Assembly (NCBI GenBank): GCA_959606905.1
Contig: CAUHML010000126.1
Location: 1 to 9,389, forward strand
Source of the DNA: an uncultured Bacteroides sp.
GTDB taxonomy: Bacteria; Bacteroidota; Bacteroidia; Bacteroidales; Bacteroidaceae
DNA: 9,389 nucleotides
Reading direction: 5' to 3'
This document shows positions 7,086 through 9,389 of the stretch, one piece after another (within the stretch, counting starts at the first letter, position 1; each line of letters starts with the position of its first letter). The translations under genes were made by a program, and so were the position numbers. The notes under the pieces are model-generated. The model was not told the DNA's origin. It searched no databases and saw only the letters and a list, made by a program, of their open reading frames with translations.

Positions 7086-8216
7086 ATGAAGAATATGAAA
7101 TCATTAAGAAAATTGTTATATATTATTCCATTGACAGGCATGATGGTAACTTCTTGCATGGATGTGGAGAATATTGAGATAGACCATATAGGCGGGTATG
7201 CCACAATGAACAATGCGGAGAGTGAGGCATATTATGCCAATCTGCGCGCCTATAAGGCGACTGCTTGGAATTACAATCGTCCCGTAGCTTTCGGATGGTA
7301 TTCCAATTGGGCGCCTGCTGGAGCTTATCGAAGAGGATATCTCTCTGCTATGCCCGATAGTATGGATTTTGTTTCAATGTGGAGTGGCGCTCCAGGACGT
7401 TATGAAATCACTCCGGAGCAGAAGGCAGATAAAGAGTTTGTGCAAAAGGTGAAAGGAACGAAACTGTTGCAGGTAAGTCTGCTTTCTTATCTTGGTAAGG
7501 GTGCGACACCAAATTCGGTATACCTCGAAGTGGAAAAACAAGCGGAGGAAGAAGGCTGGTCGGCGGCTCAATTGGAAACGGCGAAGAAACAAGCCCGTTG
7601 GAAATATTGGGGATTTGAAGGTCAGTTTGAAAGTGAAAACCATTATGCATGTCTGGCGAAGTTTGCCAAAGCTCTGTGCGATTCTTTGTATGCAAACGAA
7701 TGGGACGGTTATGATGTAGACTGGGAAATCGGTAGTGGTGTGTTTGATATGGATGGCACATTGAGTCAGAATAAGCATTTGATTCATTTGGTTAAAGAGA
7801 TGAACAATTACATTGGCCCGAAAAGCGATCCGGAAGGTAAAGGACATAAAATGATCTGTATTGATGGAAATATTTATGGGCTTACCCATGAATTGGATGA
7901 GTATGTCGATTATTGGATTATACAAAGTTATGGTAGTTCCAATCCCGGTTTTGATGGTTATGGCGTTGATCCTAAGAAAATAATCTGCACAGAGAACTTT
8001 GAAAAGTATGCCACTAATGGAGGTCAATTGCTGAAGCAGGCAGCTGCTATGCCGCGAGAAGGTTATAAAGGTGGAGTAGGAGCTTATCGCTTCGATAATG
8101 ATTATGACAATACGCCAAATTATAAATGGATGCGTCAGGCTATTCAAATCAATCAGCGGGTTTTCAATGAATGGAAAGCGAAACAAAACGAAGCGGCAAA
8201 TAAACCGCAGGAATAA
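7086..8216 (+). CDS. GH18-family lipoprotein, putative endo-beta-N-acetylglucosaminidase or glycan-binding GH18 homologue
   Basis: A 376-aa lipoprotein with lipobox VTSC (Cys24). One GH18-like barrel fills most of the chain, from about PVAFGWYSNW (66-75) to GVGAYRFDN (330-338). The GH18 signature DxxDxDxE is intact as DGYDVDWE (207-214), so the predicted acid/base Glu214 and the supporting Asp210 and Asp212 are all present. WIIQSYG (277-283) resembles the later conserved strand that carries the Gln/Tyr which position the substrate N-acetyl group. It fits the Bacteroides GH18 group named after BT_0379 in Pfam. If active, it would cut the GlcNAc-beta-1,4-GlcNAc core of N-glycans or a chitin-like bond at the cell surface. 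Proteins at this position next to SusCD can instead act as glycan-binding proteins, so activity is unproven. The Lys/Glu-rich tail (364-376) looks disordered. It starts 24 nt after the susD-like gene. Met4 is an alternative start. Confidence 0.85.
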   Translation: MKNMKSLRKLLYIIPLTGMMVTSCMDVENIEIDHIGGYATMNNAESEAYYANLRAYKATAWNYNRPVAFGWYSNWAPAGAYRRGYLSAMPDSMDFVSMWSGAPGRYEITPEQKADKEFVQKVKGTKLLQVSLLSYLGKGATPNSVYLEVEKQAEEEGWSAAQLETAKKQARWKYWGFEGQFESENHYACLAKFAKALCDSLYANEWDGYDVDWEIGSGVFDMDGTLSQNKHLIHLVKEMNNYIGPKSDPEGKGHKMICIDGNIYGLTHELDEYVDYWIIQSYGSSNPGFDGYGVDPKKIICTENFEKYATNGGQLLKQAAAMPREGYKGGVGAYRFDNDYDNTPNYKWMRQAIQINQRVFNEWKAKQNEAANKPQE

Positions 8217-8248
8217 GTGGACTTATAAAATTCTAAAACAGTAAAAAG

Positions 8249-9389
8249 ATGATGAATAAACATATATTCTATTATTTGATGGTAGGTAGTATGGCGTTAT
8301 TGTTGGGCGCTTGCAACGACAGCATGAATGACCTGCTGGAGCCTAAGGTTTATTTCGAAAGCAAGGAATATAATTTCTCGGTGGAAGATGAAATGGATGT
8401 AATGACATTTGATCTGGTTTCAAGACTCTCGTCAGCAACCTCCTCTCAGGTAGACGTATCATATAGTGTAGCCGAACCAAGTGTAGTAGCCGAATACAAT
8501 GCAAAGTATGGCACAAATTATGAGATGCTTGATGTTTCGCAGGTAAAGCTAAGCAGTACGACATCTTCTATTTCGAGTGGAAAATTGTATGCGGATAATG
8601 TAGAAGTCGAACTTTCCGGGTTAGAAGCCTTGAAAGCCGGGAACTCGTATGTTTTGCCTATGCGGGTGCATTCGTCTTCGGTGTCGACTCTTTCCGGAAC
8701 AAACATTGCATATTTCTTTTTCTCCAAACCGTTGAAAATTACCAAAGCTGGTAACTTCAGTAATCACTATATTTCTGTGAAGTTCCCTGTCGGTACTTTC
8801 TTCTCGTCATTCACTTACGAAGCATTGATTAATGTGGATTATTTCCTCGATAATAATACGATTATGGGAACTGAAGGTGTGATGATCCTCCGTATCGGTG
8901 ATGCGGGAGGAGGAATTACTCCTAAAGATTATTTGGAAGTGGCCGGAAGACAGAACTACCGTGTAACGAAACCGTTGTTAACAAATCGTTGGTATCATGT
9001 AGCGTTGACTTATGATCAACCGACAGGAAAAACAGGCATTTATGTAAATGGTGAGAAATGGGCTGGTTCAGATTGGGGGATTGACGGTTTTGATCCGAAT
9101 TCGGATATGGGTTTTTATATTGGTAGAATCTATGGTTTTAAATGGGGTGAACGTCCATTCCATGGTAAAATGAGTGAAGTCCGTGTTTGGAGTGTAGCCC
9201 GTACGGAAAATCAACTTAAGCAGAATATGCTGGGTGTTGACCCTGCTTCAGAAGGCTTGGCACTTTATTATAAACTAGACGGATCGGAGACTCAGGAAGG
9301 TGGAGTTATCAAAGATGCCACAGGGCGTATAAACGGTACTACAAATGGAATTACTATTAAGACGTTGGATGCTCCGATAGCTATCAATT
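8249..9389 (+). CDS. DUF1735 and LamG-domain surface lipoprotein (cut by right edge)
   Basis: An open frame from ATG 8249 (a second ATG directly follows at 8252) runs 380 codons to the window edge without a stop. The lipobox LGAC (19-22) is followed by Asn-Asp and further acidic residues, consistent with export to the surface. Residues about 31-155 match the DUF1735 beta-sandwich (the BT_3987-like N-terminal domain): VYFESKEYNFSV, AEYNAKYGTNYEML and LKAGNSYVLPMRV. Residues about 170-360 form a concanavalin-like LamG domain with RWYHVALTYD (247-256), TGIYVNGEKW (262-271), GKMSEVRVWSVART (306-319) and ALYYKLDG (338-345). Both are glycan-binding modules in SusE/F-like surface proteins, so a binding role beside SusCD is likely. 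DUF1735 is often found with GH18 endoglycosidases. The LamG fold appears nearly complete, so the stop may lie just past the edge, but a further C-terminal domain cannot be excluded. It starts 32 nt after the GH18 gene, in the same apparent operon. Confidence 0.9.
   Translation, partial: MMNKHIFYYLMVGSMALLLGACNDSMNDLLEPKVYFESKEYNFSVEDEMDVMTFDLVSRLSSATSSQVDVSYSVAEPSVVAEYNAKYGTNYEMLDVSQVKLSSTTSSISSGKLYADNVEVELSGLEALKAGNSYVLPMRVHSSSVSTLSGTNIAYFFFSKPLKITKAGNFSNHYISVKFPVGTFFSSFTYEALINVDYFLDNNTIMGTEGVMILRIGDAGGGITPKDYLEVAGRQNYRVTKPLLTNRWYHVALTYDQPTGKTGIYVNGEKWAGSDWGIDGFDPNSDMGFYIGRIYGFKWGERPFHGKMSEVRVWSVARTENQLKQNMLGVDPASEGLALYYKLDGSETQEGGVIKDATGRINGTTNGITIKTLDAPIAIN

Noticed and set aside
7374..8186. 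Minus-strand open frame of 270 codons opposite the GH18 gene
   Set aside because: It is an antisense shadow of a well-supported GH18 gene, with no signal, motif or promoter of its own. Composition is rich in Ile, Phe and Thr, as expected from reading AT-rich coding DNA backwards.
1..9389. CRISPR array, insertion sequence, phage or toxin-antitoxin genes
   Set aside because: No regularly spaced repeats, transposase-like frames, terminal inverted repeats or small toxin-like gene pairs were seen.

Overview
The window reads as chromosomal DNA from a gut Bacteroides or close relative. It holds an ECF sigma factor of the Bacteroidetes type, a FecR-like anti-sigma factor and a SusC/SusD pair. The intergenic DNA is AT-rich, Shine-Dalgarno sequences are weak or absent, and the lipoprotein signals and codon use fit the same group. 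I cannot name a species from the sequence alone.

Layout from left to right, all genes on the + strand. The last 40 bases of a tRNA (most likely tRNA-Leu) are followed by a strong intrinsic terminator and about 230 bp of AT-rich DNA. Next come an ECF sigma factor (322-876) and a FecR-type anti-sigma factor (934-1920). A 161-bp leader region follows. Then a tight run begins: a SusC-family TonB-dependent transporter with an N-terminal STN signalling domain (2082-5405), a SusD-family surface lipoprotein (5421-7061), a GH18-family lipoprotein with an intact DxxDxDxE motif (7086-8216), and a DUF1735 plus LamG lipoprotein cut by the right edge (8249-9389). Gaps within the run are 15, 24 and 32 nt, so it is very probably one operon.

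This is the regulatory and uptake end of a polysaccharide utilization locus (PUL) controlled by trans-envelope signalling. SusC/SusD would bind and import a glycan. The STN domain of SusC would report occupancy to the periplasmic part of the FecR-like protein, which would release the sigma factor to transcribe the operon. The GH18 and DUF1735/LamG lipoproteins next to SusCD resemble the arrangement in known Bacteroides N-glycan loci (the B. fragilis don locus, the B. thetaiotaomicron BT3983-3994 type). A host N-glycan or related GlcNAc-containing glycan is therefore the best substrate guess, but it remains inference.

The most interesting non-coding signal lies between the anti-sigma gene and susC. 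On the minus strand a good Bacteroides -7 box sits in the first codons of susC. About 125 nt downstream of it is a hairpin followed by seven T residues. Two positions of that hairpin are G-U pairs only in the minus-strand RNA and are A/C mismatches in the plus-strand RNA. This points to a leftward antisense small RNA covering the entire susC leader and start codon, analogous to the DonS-type cis-antisense RNAs that repress PULs.
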